Positions 1 through 9,218 of a stretch of 64,000 nucleotides of DNA are shown piece by piece. The position numbers were made by a program, and so were the translations under genes. The stretch is taken from positions 31,725 to 95,724 of the forward strand of contig CAZEVY010000009.1 in NCBI GenBank assembly GCA_964515555.1, in the 5' to 3' direction. Numbering within the stretch: the stretch's first letter is position 1; each line of letters begins with the position of its first letter. The notes under the pieces were generated by a model. That model was not told where the DNA came from, did not search any database, and worked only from the letters and a program-made list of their open reading frames with translations. The stretch comes from CAZEVY01 sp964515555 (GTDB taxonomy: Bacteria > Acidobacteriota > Terriglobia > Bryobacterales > Bryobacteraceae).

Positions 1-1877
1 CGAGGCGCGGATTTCTCAACGGCATGGGACGCCTCGGCTTCACGGCCGCCGCGGCCCAGGCCGTGCTGGCGCCCGTCGAGGCCTCCGAGAAGGCGGCGCG
101 CAACGAGCCGGTCGCCGACGCTTACACGTTCGAGGGCACCGGCGGCGCGGCCGTCGTCGAGCAGGCCAAGGCCGCCGGCGCGCGCTTCGTCTTTACCAAT
201 CCCGGTTCCTTCGAGGTCGGCTTCTTCGACGCGCTGGTCGACCAGCCAGACATGCACCTCATCATGGGCCTCCACGAAGGCGTCGTCATTTCCATGGCCG
301 ACGGCTACGCGCGCGTCAGCGGCAAGCCCGGGTTCGTCAACGTCCACGTGGTCGCGGGCACCGCGCAGATGGCCGGCCAGCTCTACAACGCCAGCCGCGA
401 CGGCACCCCCATGGTCATCACCGCCGGCCTCAACGACAACGAAGTCTGGAGCGACGAGGCCCAACTGGCCGCGCGTCCCGGTTTCGACCAGAAGGAAATC
501 ACCCGGCAATTCACGAAAATATCCTGGGAAGCGCGCCAGGGCCCGAGCCTCGCGCTGATGCTGCGGCGGGCCTTCAAGACGGCCACCACCGAGCCCGGCG
601 GCCCGGTTTACCTCGCCATGGCGCACTACGCGCTCGAATCGCGCGGCCTCAAGACTCAGATCCTGCCGGCCGGCCGCTTCCTGCTGCGCTCGCGCGTGCG
701 GCCCGAGGCGGCGGCCGTGGAGCGCGCGGCGAAGATGATCGTCGAGGCCAGGCGACCGCTGCTGATGATCGGCGACGAGGTGTGGAAATCCGGCGCGCAG
801 GCGGAGCTGGTGAAGTTCGCCGAGCAGTTCGGTCTCGGCGTGACCGAGGGCAACGCCGGATACCGCAACTTCCCGGTGCGGCATCCGCATTTCCTGGGCG
901 CGTTCGGACTGGGATCGGAGTATGTGAAGCGCGGCGTTGACCTTCTGGTGATGATCGGCGCGCGCGACTTCGGCGGCCGCGTCATCCCGGCGGCCTCGGA
1001 GGCCCCGGCGGACGCCAGGATCGTCCGCATCGGACTCGACACGGCCTCGATGGGCCGCAACTACGGGACGGATCTCGCTCTCATCGGCGACGTACGCGAA
1101 TCGCTCACCGACCTGCGCGCGGCGCTCGAATCGATGCTGACGAAGCAGCGCATCGCGAAGTTCGGCGCCGATCGCGCGGCGGAAGTGAAAGGCATGAGCG
1201 CGTCGAACCGCAAGTCGGCCGAGGCCGCGGCGCGGGCCAACGCGGGCCGCACACCGATCCATCCCGACGAGCTGGGCGTGGCCATGGCGCGCACGCTCGA
1301 TCGCGACGCCATCGTCGTCAGCGAGAACCTCACGGGCCGTCACGGCGAATTGCCGTTCGGCTTCCGCGAGGACGAGATGATGTGGGTCGGTAACACCGGC
1401 GCGGGACTCGGATGGGGCGTCGGCGCGGCCACCGGCGCGAAGCTCGCCGAGCCGGACCGCCAGGTGGTGTGCTCGATCGGCGACGGGTCGGTGATGTACT
1501 CGGCGTCGGGCTTCTGGACGCAGGCTCGCTACGGCGTTCCGGTGCTGACCGTCGTGTGGAACAACCATAACTACCAGACCGTGCGCCTGGCCTACGCGAA
1601 TTACAAGGGTCGCATGGCGTCCACCGGCCACTACATGGGCATGTACCTCGGCGACCCGGAGATCGACTTCGTGCGCCTGGCCGAGAGCCAGGGACTCAAG
1701 GGCGAGCGCGTGACGAAGGGGTCGGAGATCGAGGGCGCGCTGAAGCGCGGCATCGCGGCCACGCGCGACGGCAAGCCGTATCTCGTCGAGGTGGAGGTGT
1801 CGCGTTACGGAGGTGGTGCGGAGTCGACGTGGCACGGCAGCTACAATCTGGCGGCTCAGCGAAAGAAGAAGGTCTAA
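1..1877 (+). CDS. Thiamine-diphosphate-dependent enzyme (benzoylformate decarboxylase/acetolactate synthase-like), Tat-exported, 5' partial
   Basis: The reading frame is open from the window edge, and the codons before the first ATG (24) read RRGFLNGM followed by a hydrophobic Ala-rich stretch. This is a twin-arginine signal, so the true start lies upstream of the window. The body has the three-part TPP-enzyme layout. The N-terminal pyrimidine-binding part has a Glu in LHEGVVISMADGYAR, the central domain is degenerate, and the C-terminal pyrophosphate-binding part has GDGSVMYS...NNHNYQ near 1476-1580, close to benzoylformate decarboxylase and acetolactate synthase. The family performs decarboxylation or ligation of 2-keto acids using TPP and Mg2+. 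The substrate cannot be read from sequence. Export of such an enzyme is unusual but is inferred from the RR motif. The C-terminus ends in a basic RKKKV tail and overlaps the next gene. Confidence 0.85.
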   Translation, partial: RRGFLNGMGRLGFTAAAAQAVLAPVEASEKAARNEPVADAYTFEGTGGAAVVEQAKAAGARFVFTNPGSFEVGFFDALVDQPDMHLIMGLHEGVVISMADGYARVSGKPGFVNVHVVAGTAQMAGQLYNASRDGTPMVITAGLNDNEVWSDEAQLAARPGFDQKEITRQFTKISWEARQGPSLALMLRRAFKTATTEPGGPVYLAMAHYALESRGLKTQILPAGRFLLRSRVRPEAAAVERAAKMIVEARRPLLMIGDEVWKSGAQAELVKFAEQFGLGVTEGNAGYRNFPVRHPHFLGAFGLGSEYVKRGVDLLVMIGARDFGGRVIPAASEAPADARIVRIGLDTASMGRNYGTDLALIGDVRESLTDLRAALESMLTKQRIAKFGADRAAEVKGMSASNRKSAEAAARANAGRTPIHPDELGVAMARTLDRDAIVVSENLTGRHGELPFGFREDEMMWVGNTGAGLGWGVGAATGAKLAEPDRQVVCSIGDGSVMYSASGFWTQARYGVPVLTVVWNNHNYQTVRLAYANYKGRMASTGHYMGMYLGDPEIDFVRLAESQGLKGERVTKGSEIEGALKRGIAATRDGKPYLVEVEVSRYGGGAESTWHGSYNLAAQRKKKV

Positions 1878-2587
1878 GGCCGGCGTACTGGTTGGCGGTC
1901 GTCGCCTTGGTTCTCGCGGGCTGCGGCGCACCTTCGCCCGAGCGGAAAGAACCACCGAAACGCCCGACGGTGGTTTTGTGGGCCTGGGATCGCTACGAAG
2001 ATCTGCGATTCCTCAAGCCCGGCGAGGCGGAAGTCGCGGGACTGCTGGTGACGATTCAAATGAAGAACGGCAAGGGCAATCCCTGGTTTCGCCATCTCCC
2101 TCTGCTGGTACCTGAGGGCGTTCCCCTGTACGGGGTCGCGCGTCTGGAATCTGATGGCAGCGGGCTGCCGGGCGTCGTTGACGTTGCCTTGTGGATTCGA
2201 TTGCTGCGAGGAGGCAAGCTCCCCGTACTTCAGGTTGACTTCGACGCGCGAGAGTCCGAGCGCGACTGGTATGCGCGATTGCTGAAGGACTTGCGTAGGA
2301 CGCATAAGGTCTCGATCACCGCGCTGGCCTCGTGGTGCCTCGACAAACCGTGGTTCGAGGCTGGAGGCGAAGCGGTCCCCATGTTGTTCCGCATGGGCCC
2401 CGATCGCGGCCGCATTCTGGCGAGACTTCGCCGCCAGGGCGGATTCGCGAACGAATGCGCGGGCGCGGTCGGACTCGCCACCGACGAGCCGCTCGCCTGG
2501 CGGCCTGATGCGTCGCGTGTCTACCTGTTTCACCCGACGCGATGGACGAGGGAGGCGTTCGACGCAGCATGCGCGCGCTTGTTCTGA
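1829..2587 (+). CDS. DUF3142-like lipoprotein
   Basis: About 252 aa. A hydrophobic stretch, WLAVVALVLAGCG, forms a lipobox with Cys around residue 32, so a lipoprotein is predicted. The body resembles DUF3142 proteins (DVALWIRLLRGG, QVDFDARESERDWYARLL, a TIM-barrel-like layout with an acidic DFD strand), a family of unknown function. The GTG at 1829 lies inside the upstream gene and has GGAG about 5 nt before it. A TTG at 1892 just after the upstream stop is an alternative, but it would leave a signal without a basic n-region. The 3' end overlaps the following exported gene, so the two are probably co-transcribed and may work together at the envelope. Confidence 0.7.
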   Translation: MARQLQSGGSAKEEGLRPAYWLAVVALVLAGCGAPSPERKEPPKRPTVVLWAWDRYEDLRFLKPGEAEVAGLLVTIQMKNGKGNPWFRHLPLLVPEGVPLYGVARLESDGSGLPGVVDVALWIRLLRGGKLPVLQVDFDARESERDWYARLLKDLRRTHKVSITALASWCLDKPWFEAGGEAVPMLFRMGPDRGRILARLRRQGGFANECAGAVGLATDEPLAWRPDASRVYLFHPTRWTREAFDAACARLF

Positions 2588-3579
2588 TCGTCGCGTCGGC
2601 GGCCGCATGGGCGGGAACCAAGCACGACTTCCCGCGCCCGGTGCTCGTGTTCGCGAATCATCCCGATCTGCCGATTGAGAACTTCGCCGCCGGCCGACTC
2701 GGCATCCCTCAGCCGGGACACGCGAGAATCTACCTTTATGCCGCGTATCGTTATCTCGACGGACGCCCCTTCACTCCGGCGGAACAGCGCGCCTACATGC
2801 GCGCCTGGCGCCTTCGCGCTGGAATCGACGTCCCACATGAGCCCGAAACCGGATACCGCGAGTGGAGGGACCTTCGCTGGAAGGTCTCCGGAAAACCCCG
2901 TCCCCAGGAGGGGGTCGAAACGCGAGGCTTTGTCTATCGCCCGATCTGCTCGGACGACGCCTTCGCAATGGCCGCGCGCACGCTGCGTGAGCGCATCCAG
3001 CGGTTCGGCAACCTGAGTCCGGAAGTCCGATTCTGGGTCGAGGGACAGGATCTTGTCTTCGAGGGATGCAGTCCCGGGCAGAAAATCCCCGCGCCGGCGC
3101 CGCCGGCCATGCACTCGCTCATTCGCGCCGACCGCGATTATCAGATTGCGGCGGCGCTGTTCTACAACCTCCGTTTCGATGAGGCGCTGGAGCGCTTCCG
3201 TCTCATTGAGAAGGACGCCGCGTCGCCGTGGCGAGTTTGGGCGCCGTATCTGATCGGCCGGACGTTCCTGTGGATGGCTCGGATGACGCAGGCGGAACCC
3301 GAGTATCACAAGCGGCTTCGGGAAGCGGAGAAGCAGTTCCTGGCGGTGCTCGCGAATCCGGCGCTCCGCGTGACGCACGCCGCCGCTGATCGGCTGCTCA
3401 TTCGATGCCTGTTGATCACGAATCCGCCGTGGGCTGGAGCGGCTGGCGCGCCGGCTCGACAACGCGTCGGCCGTGGCCACCCGCTCCAGCGATCTATTCA
3501 TGTATCTGAATTCGATCGACATGCACACCGGCGGCTACGACGAGCCCCGGAAGACCGTCGAGCAGATTCTTCCGAATGA
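2569..3579 (+). CDS. Exported TPR-like protein, N-terminal part (frameshifted gene)
   Basis: ATG 2569 gives a short signal peptide, MRALVLIVASAAAWAG, and overlaps the 3' end of the DUF3142 gene by 19 nt. The protein is helical, with a TPR-like section (FYNLRFDEALERFRLIEKD, AEKQFLAVLANPALRVTHAAADRLL). The sense protein seems to continue in this frame only to about 3420. Beyond that it becomes an Arg/His-rich, low-complexity tail, while the +1 frame starts to read RRLDNASAVATRSSDLF and continues to 4840. I read 2569-4840 as one gene of about 755 codons with a single-base frameshift between 3416 and 3431. The lower limit is set by a TGA at 3413-3415 in the downstream frame. Function is unknown. 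The tight linkage to a DUF3142 lipoprotein suggests a shared envelope role. Confidence 0.65.
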   Translation: MRALVLIVASAAAWAGTKHDFPRPVLVFANHPDLPIENFAAGRLGIPQPGHARIYLYAAYRYLDGRPFTPAEQRAYMRAWRLRAGIDVPHEPETGYREWRDLRWKVSGKPRPQEGVETRGFVYRPICSDDAFAMAARTLRERIQRFGNLSPEVRFWVEGQDLVFEGCSPGQKIPAPAPPAMHSLIRADRDYQIAAALFYNLRFDEALERFRLIEKDAASPWRVWAPYLIGRTFLWMARMTQAEPEYHKRLREAEKQFLAVLANPALRVTHAAADRLLIRCLLITNPPWAGAAGAPARQRVGRGHPLQRSIHVSEFDRHAHRRLRRAPEDRRADSSE

Positions 3580-4840
3580 CAATCTCACGCAGTGGACTTA
3601 CACGTTCCAAGGCGCCGGGCCTTCTGCCTACACAACGGCGCTCGCGCGCTGGCGGGCGACTGCCTCGCGGGCGTGGCTCTACTCCGCAATCTACAAGGCG
3701 AGGGCCTCGTCGCCGGAGCGCGATGAGCTGATCCGCGTGGCTCTCGCCGTTCCGGTGGGCGAGACCGGCGGCCCAGCGATTCGATACGCCGCCGCGCGGC
3801 TGCTGGCGCTCACGGGCGACGTGTCGCAAGCGCGCGACGTGCTCGACGGCGTCCTGGCGGAGCTGCGCGATCTGCCGTCGGCGTTGAATATCGCGCTGGA
3901 AGCACGCGCGCAGGTGGCTCGCGATCTCGATGAATTCCTGAAGCTCGCGCCGAGGCGCGTAATCATGGCGTCGACGGAACTCGACGATGCCGAATTCGAG
4001 TCCGCCGCGACGCCCGGCCGCTGGTATTCCGATCGGAGCGAAATCGCACAGCATCGACGCCTCGCCGGACTGCCGCGACTGGACGGCGGCGCGGAGGTTG
4101 TCCTCAGCCGCCGCCTTCCGCTGCGCTTGCTGCGCGACATCGCACTGGCCGGGACAGCGTTGCCGAAGCATCTCACCGCGGAGTTGCGCTTGGCGGCATT
4201 TACGCGCGCCGCGCTGCTTGGCCGCATCGACGTGGCGCGCGAGCTCGGCGGCGCGGTAGCGTCGGATCATCCTTCGATCAAGGCCGAGATGCAGCGCTTC
4301 CTCGACGCCGACCCCGCGAAAGCCGAGGCCGAGGCGGCGTTCGTGCTCGCGAAGCTGCCCGGCGCGAAGCCCTACATGAGCCGCGGATACGGCCGCGCGC
4401 TCGCCGCCCACGAGCACGACGAGTGGGGACGCAACTGGTGGCACAGGTTGAACGACGAGGATATGTCGGAGCTGGATTATCCGAATGAGATACCGGTCCG
4501 GTTCGACCTTCCCGAACTGCCGTTTCTCAGCGCCGCCGACCGGCAGGAGGCCGCCGCCGAGTGGAAGCGTCTCGCGGAGCAACCGGAAGGGTACAACTGG
4601 ATCGCGGGTCGGATCGTGCGTGCGGTGCGCGAGCAACCGGGTCGCCCGGGCGCGGCCGAGTCGTTGTATCGCGCTATTTCGGTGCTGATAAACAATTGGC
4701 ACTCGCACATCAGCGCGAGGGAATCGCCGGAGCTTCGCGCGGCCGCTCGGCTGCTCTCCACGCGCTACAGAAACACGAGTTGGTATCGCAAAGCCGCCGG
4801 CTCCGATGCGTTCTGGCTCCAACAGCTCATGAATCCGTGA
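3473..4840 (+). CDS. Continuation (C-terminal part) of the frameshifted TPR-like exported protein
   Basis: This is the second half of the gene that starts at 2569, in the +1 frame. GTG 3473 is only a formal start, because codons from about 3431 (GLERLARRLDNASAV) already look coding in this frame. The product is alpha-helical and rich in Ala, Arg and Leu, with helix pairs such as AARLLALTGDVSQARDVLDG that suggest TPR/Sel1-like solenoid packing. It has no catalytic motif that I recognise. It has no signal peptide of its own, which supports its being part of the upstream protein. It ends 10 nt before the convergent aldolase gene. Confidence 0.65.
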   Translation: MATRSSDLFMYLNSIDMHTGGYDEPRKTVEQILPNDNLTQWTYTFQGAGPSAYTTALARWRATASRAWLYSAIYKARASSPERDELIRVALAVPVGETGGPAIRYAAARLLALTGDVSQARDVLDGVLAELRDLPSALNIALEARAQVARDLDEFLKLAPRRVIMASTELDDAEFESAATPGRWYSDRSEIAQHRRLAGLPRLDGGAEVVLSRRLPLRLLRDIALAGTALPKHLTAELRLAAFTRAALLGRIDVARELGGAVASDHPSIKAEMQRFLDADPAKAEAEAAFVLAKLPGAKPYMSRGYGRALAAHEHDEWGRNWWHRLNDEDMSELDYPNEIPVRFDLPELPFLSAADRQEAAAEWKRLAEQPEGYNWIAGRIVRAVREQPGRPGAAESLYRAISVLINNWHSHISARESPELRAAARLLSTRYRNTSWYRKAAGSDAFWLQQLMNP

Positions 4841-4850
4841 TTGGCGTTGA

Positions 4851-5618
4851 TCAGCCCCGCAACGCCGCCACCGCCGCGGCCAGCGCATTCCGATACACCG
4901 CGATATCGTTCGACCACGAGATCACGTTATAGCCGATCGCGCGCCACTCCGCCGCCTGTTCCGCCGACCCCGGCTGAATCCCCGCCCCGCGGCCGTGCCT
5001 CCGCGCCGCCTCCACCACGCGACCGAGCGCCGCCAGAAAATCCGCGTGGTGAAACTGCGCCGGAATCCCCATCGACTGCGAAAGGTCGAAGTGCCCCACC
5101 CACAGCACGTCCACCCCCTCCACCGCCGCGATGTCGTCCAGATTCGCCAGACCGCGCGTCGACTCGATCTGGCAGATCACCGTGGTCGTGCGGTTCGATT
5201 CCTCGAAGTACGCCACCGGGTCGGGCTGCACATAATCCGTGTGCGCCCCGCCCAGGCCCACGCCGCGATTGCCGAGCGGCGCATACTTCACCGCCGCGAC
5301 GATCTCGCGCGCCTCGGCGCCCGATTCCACGTTCGCCACCATGACGCCCATCGCGCCCGCGTCCATCGTGCGCGCGATGAAGTGATACTGCCGTTGCGGC
5401 ACGCGCACCAACGGCGTGACCGTCGTGCCGCGAAACCACGAGAGGATGTCGGCGATCTGCGGCGCGCCGAACGCCGTGTGCTCCATGTCGGCGACCACGA
5501 AGTCGACGCCCGCCGCCTCCACGATGCGCGCCACGCCGCGCGTTCCGAATTCGCTGATCATGTGGCCGATGGCGATCCGGCCCCCGGCGAGCGCCGCACG
5601 CAGTCGATTCTCCCTCAC
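4851..5618 (-). CDS. HpcH/HpaI family aldolase
   Basis: A 255-aa class II 2-keto-3-deoxy-acid aldolase of the HpcH/HpaI/GarL type, which cleaves or forms hydroxy-keto acids with a divalent metal. Visible family motifs are the N-terminal GVDFVVADMEHTAFG (active-site His), PLVRVPQ, the metal Glu in ICQIEST, and the metal Asp region VGHFDLSQSMGIP. The GTG start at 5618 is chosen over the long upstream extension because GGAGGGG lies just before it and the codons give the usual family N-terminus (RAALAGGRIAIGHMISEFGTRG). GTGA at this point overlaps the stop of the upstream dehydrogenase gene, so translation is probably coupled. It is the last gene of a three-gene minus-strand operon. Confidence 0.88.
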   Translation of the reverse strand: MRENRLRAALAGGRIAIGHMISEFGTRGVARIVEAAGVDFVVADMEHTAFGAPQIADILSWFRGTTVTPLVRVPQRQYHFIARTMDAGAMGVMVANVESGAEAREIVAAVKYAPLGNRGVGLGGAHTDYVQPDPVAYFEESNRTTTVICQIESTRGLANLDDIAAVEGVDVLWVGHFDLSQSMGIPAQFHHADFLAALGRVVEAARRHGRGAGIQPGSAEQAAEWRAIGYNVISWSNDIAVYRNALAAAVAALRG

Positions 5619-6646
5619 GATCTCCCCCTCCAGCGCGCGAGTTTCGCCTGAAACGCGGGCCGCTCGACCACGCCGCGATTCACGATGCCGCCCGGCAGCC
5701 CGCCGCGCGAGACCGCGAGCACGTTCTGGCAGGCCTCGCGGCCGTTGTCGCGCATCAGCACGTCGGTCCACGCCAGCGCGTGCGGGGCGACGATCGCGTT
5801 GTCGAGCTCGAACAGCGGATCGCGCCGCGGCGGCGGTTCCACCGGAAACACGTCGATGCCCGCCCCCGCGATCCAGCGCTCGCTGAGCGCGCGAACCAGC
5901 GCCTCGTGCTGCACGATCGGGCCGCGCGCCGTGTTGATGAAGTACGCCGTCGGCTTCATCAGCCGGAAATGCCGCTCGCCGACCAGTCCGCGCGTCTCGG
6001 CGCTCAGAAAAGTATTCACGGTGACGAAGTCGCTCTCGCGGAACACCGTGTCGATGTCCGTCAGCTCGACCCCGAGGTCGAGCACCTGCTCTTGCGCGAC
6101 ATACGGATCGCAGGCGACCAGCCGCCGGAAGCCGAGCGGCGCGGCCAGCCGGAACATCTCGCGTGCGATGTTGCCGCATCCCACCGAGCCCAGCACGCGG
6201 CCCACCAGGCTCTGGCCGAGCCTCGGCAGATCGCTGCGCCAGCCGCCCGCGCGCGCCACCCGATCCTGAAGCAACAGGTTCTTCGCCAGCGCGAAGATCA
6301 GCGTGAGGATCGCTTCGGCCACCGGCCGCCGCACCGCGTTCGGCGTGATGCTCAGCACGATGCCCGCGCCCGTCAGCGCGTCCACGTCGATCAGGTCGTA
6401 GCCGACCCCCCAGCGCGCGACGATGGCGAGCCGGTCCGCCCCCTGCAGGCTCTCGGGCGTGATCTTCAGCGCCAGCGCGAACACAGCGTCGAAGCCCGCC
6501 AGCGATCCCGGCTCGGCGGTCTTGCCGCCCGGCATCGGAACCACTTCGATGCCCGCGACTCCGGCGAGCTGCTCGGCGGCCACTTCCTCGAGGCTCGCGC
6601 GAGCTTCGCTGTAAAAGTCCGGTGAGACTCCGATGCGGAACGTCAT
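5615..6646 (-). CDS. D-2-hydroxyacid dehydrogenase (phosphoglycerate dehydrogenase-like)
   Basis: 343 aa, a typical length for NAD-dependent D-2-hydroxyacid dehydrogenases. The Rossmann motif appears as VLGSVGCGNIAREM with a following acidic residue (VACDPY). The catalytic residues are present: Arg in INTARGP, Glu in DVFPVEPP and His in APHALAW. The N-terminal catalytic half shows the family segment WGVGYDLIDVDALTGAG. The reaction is reversible oxidation of a 2-hydroxy acid to a 2-keto acid; the exact substrate is not determinable. The ATG at 6646 overlaps the stop of the peptidase gene (ATGA), and the stop overlaps the aldolase start (GTGA). The pairing with an aldolase suggests a route for a hydroxy- or keto-acid. 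Confidence 0.88.
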   Translation of the reverse strand: MTFRIGVSPDFYSEARASLEEVAAEQLAGVAGIEVVPMPGGKTAEPGSLAGFDAVFALALKITPESLQGADRLAIVARWGVGYDLIDVDALTGAGIVLSITPNAVRRPVAEAILTLIFALAKNLLLQDRVARAGGWRSDLPRLGQSLVGRVLGSVGCGNIAREMFRLAAPLGFRRLVACDPYVAQEQVLDLGVELTDIDTVFRESDFVTVNTFLSAETRGLVGERHFRLMKPTAYFINTARGPIVQHEALVRALSERWIAGAGIDVFPVEPPPRRDPLFELDNAIVAPHALAWTDVLMRDNGREACQNVLAVSRGGLPGGIVNRGVVERPAFQAKLARWRGRS

Positions 6647-9159
6647 AGCGGCTTCGCCGCCGAAAGATAGATCGAGTTCAGCAGGAACTTGAAGGTCCCG
6701 TGCGGCTGACCGCGGAACTGCGGGCGGAAGCCGAACAGCACCACGCGCCCCGCGCCGTGCCGCGCCTCGAGCAGGATGTGCTTGCCGAGCACCTCGCGCT
6801 CGCCCGATACCCAGCCGCTCGCGAGCAGGTTCGAATCGGCGTAGCGCGCCACCGACCGCACCTCGCGGTCGCTCGCGCCCGCCTCCTTCACGAGCGTGAT
6901 GTCCCACGCCTGGCCGCCGCTCGAAAACGCGATCGCCTGCTTCGGCATCCCCAGCGCGATCGGATGCGCGCTGTCGACGTTGATGCGCAGCAGCGACCCG
7001 GGACAGTAGTAGCCGGTCGCCGGCCGATCGGCGCCCGCGGGCGTGTCGGCGGTCGAGCGCAGCAGCGCGCGCACCGGCAGCGGGAAGAACTGTACCGGCA
7101 GCTCTGTCGCCGCGTCGAATGCGATCAGCGTTCCGCCCGCGCGCACGAACGACTCCATCTCGTGCAGCCCGTCGATGCCGATCCCGCCCGTGTACTCGGG
7201 CCGTTGCAGCACCGGCGCCTCACCCGGACGCCCGCGGCCGGTGCGCTCGCCCGCGCGCGTGCCGTGCAGAATCGAGGGCGCCGTCTGCGACGCGAGAATA
7301 ATCGCATCGAATCGCGCGCGCAGGCCGCCCTTGCGAACGTCGGCGTTGCGCAGCATGGTGTGCGGAATCTGGAACTGGTCGAGCACGAACTGCGTCCAGC
7401 CGGTGTCCATGTTGGCGGTCCACGGCTCGTACAGCGCCACCCGCGGCGCGCGCAGCTCCCAGGCGGCCTTGTCGAACCGCGCCGCCTCGCCCCGCCCGTC
7501 GATCAGCACGTCGCCGCTCGTGTCGCGGCGCACGCGAGTGTTCTTCGCGAGCGCGCGCGCGGCCGTGCGAAACGCCCCGTTGTCGCGCGCCGACGCCGCA
7601 TCGCCCGGCGCCGGGAACGCTGTCGCGGCCTCCGTGCGCGCCTCGAACGCCTCGTCCACGCGATCGACCGCGACGCCCATCTGCATGCTCAGCGTCCAGC
7701 CGGCGATGTCGTAGGGACGCTTGGTCGCGCCGCCCGTTCCCGTGCGAATCTCCGGATACTTCTGCGGCTCCATCAGGTCCACCAAGTAGGCGCGGAACGG
7801 CTGCGCCGCGGGCATCACGTAAGTTCCCTCCGGATACTCCCTTCCGCCGGCGCGAAACGCCAGTTGCGCGCGCTCCACCTTCACGCCGCCGAGTTGCAGC
7901 CGATGCAGCATCTCCATCGCCGATGTCCGATCGCCCTGGTCGGCGGCGACGACGTAAGCGTACGGCCGCCCCTTGCGCCCCTGCTCGATCGCGGCGCGTG
8001 CGCTCTCGTGCGCCTTCCAGAGAAAGTGCGGCGCGCGCGACGACGCCAGGTCCAGAATCGCGAAGTCCGCCGTGAGCATGTAGTCGATGGCGTCGCGCAA
8101 CGTCCACCGCCCGCCCATCCACGGCATGGCGTAGAACATGGTCGGGAGCTTCGTCGGAATGCCGCTCGAGAAGCGTTCCGGAAAATCCTCGGCGCGGTAG
8201 GTGCGCGGCGACGCGTAGCCGGATGCCGCCGTCTCGGTGAGGATGCCGTGCATGTTGTGGTAGTAGGGCGTGGTGCGCATGCCGCCGTTCCACCACGAGT
8301 CGTAACCGAGATAGGAGAGCACGCCCGGCTTGTTCTCCCGCGCGAAGCGCTCGCGCATCGCCGCGCCGATCATGCTGACGCCTTCCATCACCGGGGCCGG
8401 CACATTGGGATTCAACGGCTCCGCGTTCGGCGGGACGAAGATGCGCGCGGGGAACGCCGGCGCCTGGTGCTGGTTATAGATGATCTGCGGGAACCACTCG
8501 TGGTAGAACAGCCGCGCGATGTGACGCGTCTCCTCGAGGTTCATCATGAACCAGTCGCGATTATTGTCGTGCCCGGCGTACTTCTGATAGAGATGCGGCA
8601 GCGGCGCCAGTTCATACGGCGTGCCGGCGTTCTTGCGGTACCAGTCGACGATCCAGTCGAGTCCGTCGGGATTCACGCAGAAGGCCTGGAGCAGGATGAC
8701 CTTGTCGCGGATGCGGCGCGTCTCCTCGTCTTCGCCCGTCACCATGCGATACGCCAGGTCGGGCGCATGCTGCACCGTGGCGACCTCGCTCGCGTGCAGG
8801 CCGGAGTCGATCCACACGATCGCCTTGCCTTCGCTCGCGAAGCGGCGCGCCTCCTCGGGGCTCGACTCGCCCAGCGCCAGGCGCCGGTTCATCTGCTTGT
8901 AGCGTTCGAGATTCTTGAGATTCTCCGGCGACGAAATGATCGCCAGATACATCGGCTTGCCGTGCGCGCTCCGCCCGTACTCCACCAGCCGCAGACGATC
9001 CGTCGACTGCGCCAGCTTCTGGAAGTACGCGACCGTTTCGGCGTAGCCGGCCAGCTTATAGTCGTCGCCCGGCGTCCAGCCGAAGTGCTCGCGCGGAGTC
9101 GGAGGAGCGGCCCAGGCAACGGCCGCCAGGAGTGTCGCCAGAAAGCTCGGGAGTCGCAT
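6643..9159 (-). CDS. Secreted M14 family zinc metallopeptidase
   Basis: 838 aa with a cleavable signal peptide (MRLPSFLATLLAAVAWA). The N-terminal 350 residues form an M14 carboxypeptidase domain: zinc ligands in GLHASE (His122, Glu125), the substrate-recognition segment HDNNRDWFM, a third-His candidate in IIYNQHQAP, and a catalytic Glu candidate in ILTETAASG. The C-terminal half carries a type-1 glutamine-amidotransferase-like or accessory fold (WTANMDTGWTQFVLDQ, then a GRVVLFGFRPQFRGQ ending), common in long M14 peptidases of Acidobacteria and Bacteroidetes. It probably trims peptides in the periplasm or outside the cell. It is the first gene of the operon with the dehydrogenase and aldolase, which it meets at ATGA. 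Confidence 0.85.
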   Translation of the reverse strand: MRLPSFLATLLAAVAWAAPPTPREHFGWTPGDDYKLAGYAETVAYFQKLAQSTDRLRLVEYGRSAHGKPMYLAIISSPENLKNLERYKQMNRRLALGESSPEEARRFASEGKAIVWIDSGLHASEVATVQHAPDLAYRMVTGEDEETRRIRDKVILLQAFCVNPDGLDWIVDWYRKNAGTPYELAPLPHLYQKYAGHDNNRDWFMMNLEETRHIARLFYHEWFPQIIYNQHQAPAFPARIFVPPNAEPLNPNVPAPVMEGVSMIGAAMRERFARENKPGVLSYLGYDSWWNGGMRTTPYYHNMHGILTETAASGYASPRTYRAEDFPERFSSGIPTKLPTMFYAMPWMGGRWTLRDAIDYMLTADFAILDLASSRAPHFLWKAHESARAAIEQGRKGRPYAYVVAADQGDRTSAMEMLHRLQLGGVKVERAQLAFRAGGREYPEGTYVMPAAQPFRAYLVDLMEPQKYPEIRTGTGGATKRPYDIAGWTLSMQMGVAVDRVDEAFEARTEAATAFPAPGDAASARDNGAFRTAARALAKNTRVRRDTSGDVLIDGRGEAARFDKAAWELRAPRVALYEPWTANMDTGWTQFVLDQFQIPHTMLRNADVRKGGLRARFDAIILASQTAPSILHGTRAGERTGRGRPGEAPVLQRPEYTGGIGIDGLHEMESFVRAGGTLIAFDAATELPVQFFPLPVRALLRSTADTPAGADRPATGYYCPGSLLRINVDSAHPIALGMPKQAIAFSSGGQAWDITLVKEAGASDREVRSVARYADSNLLASGWVSGEREVLGKHILLEARHGAGRVVLFGFRPQFRGQPHGTFKFLLNSIYLSAAKPL

Positions 9160-9218
9160 CAGGCGTAATCATAGCATCGCGGTTTTAGGCGGCGGGCGTG
9201 TTTGAGGCCGTTGCAAAT

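Noticed and set aside
2569..4840. Programmed ribosomal frameshifting at 3416-3431
   Set aside because: I see no slippery heptamer or downstream pseudoknot in this stretch; an indel, real or in the assembly, is simpler.
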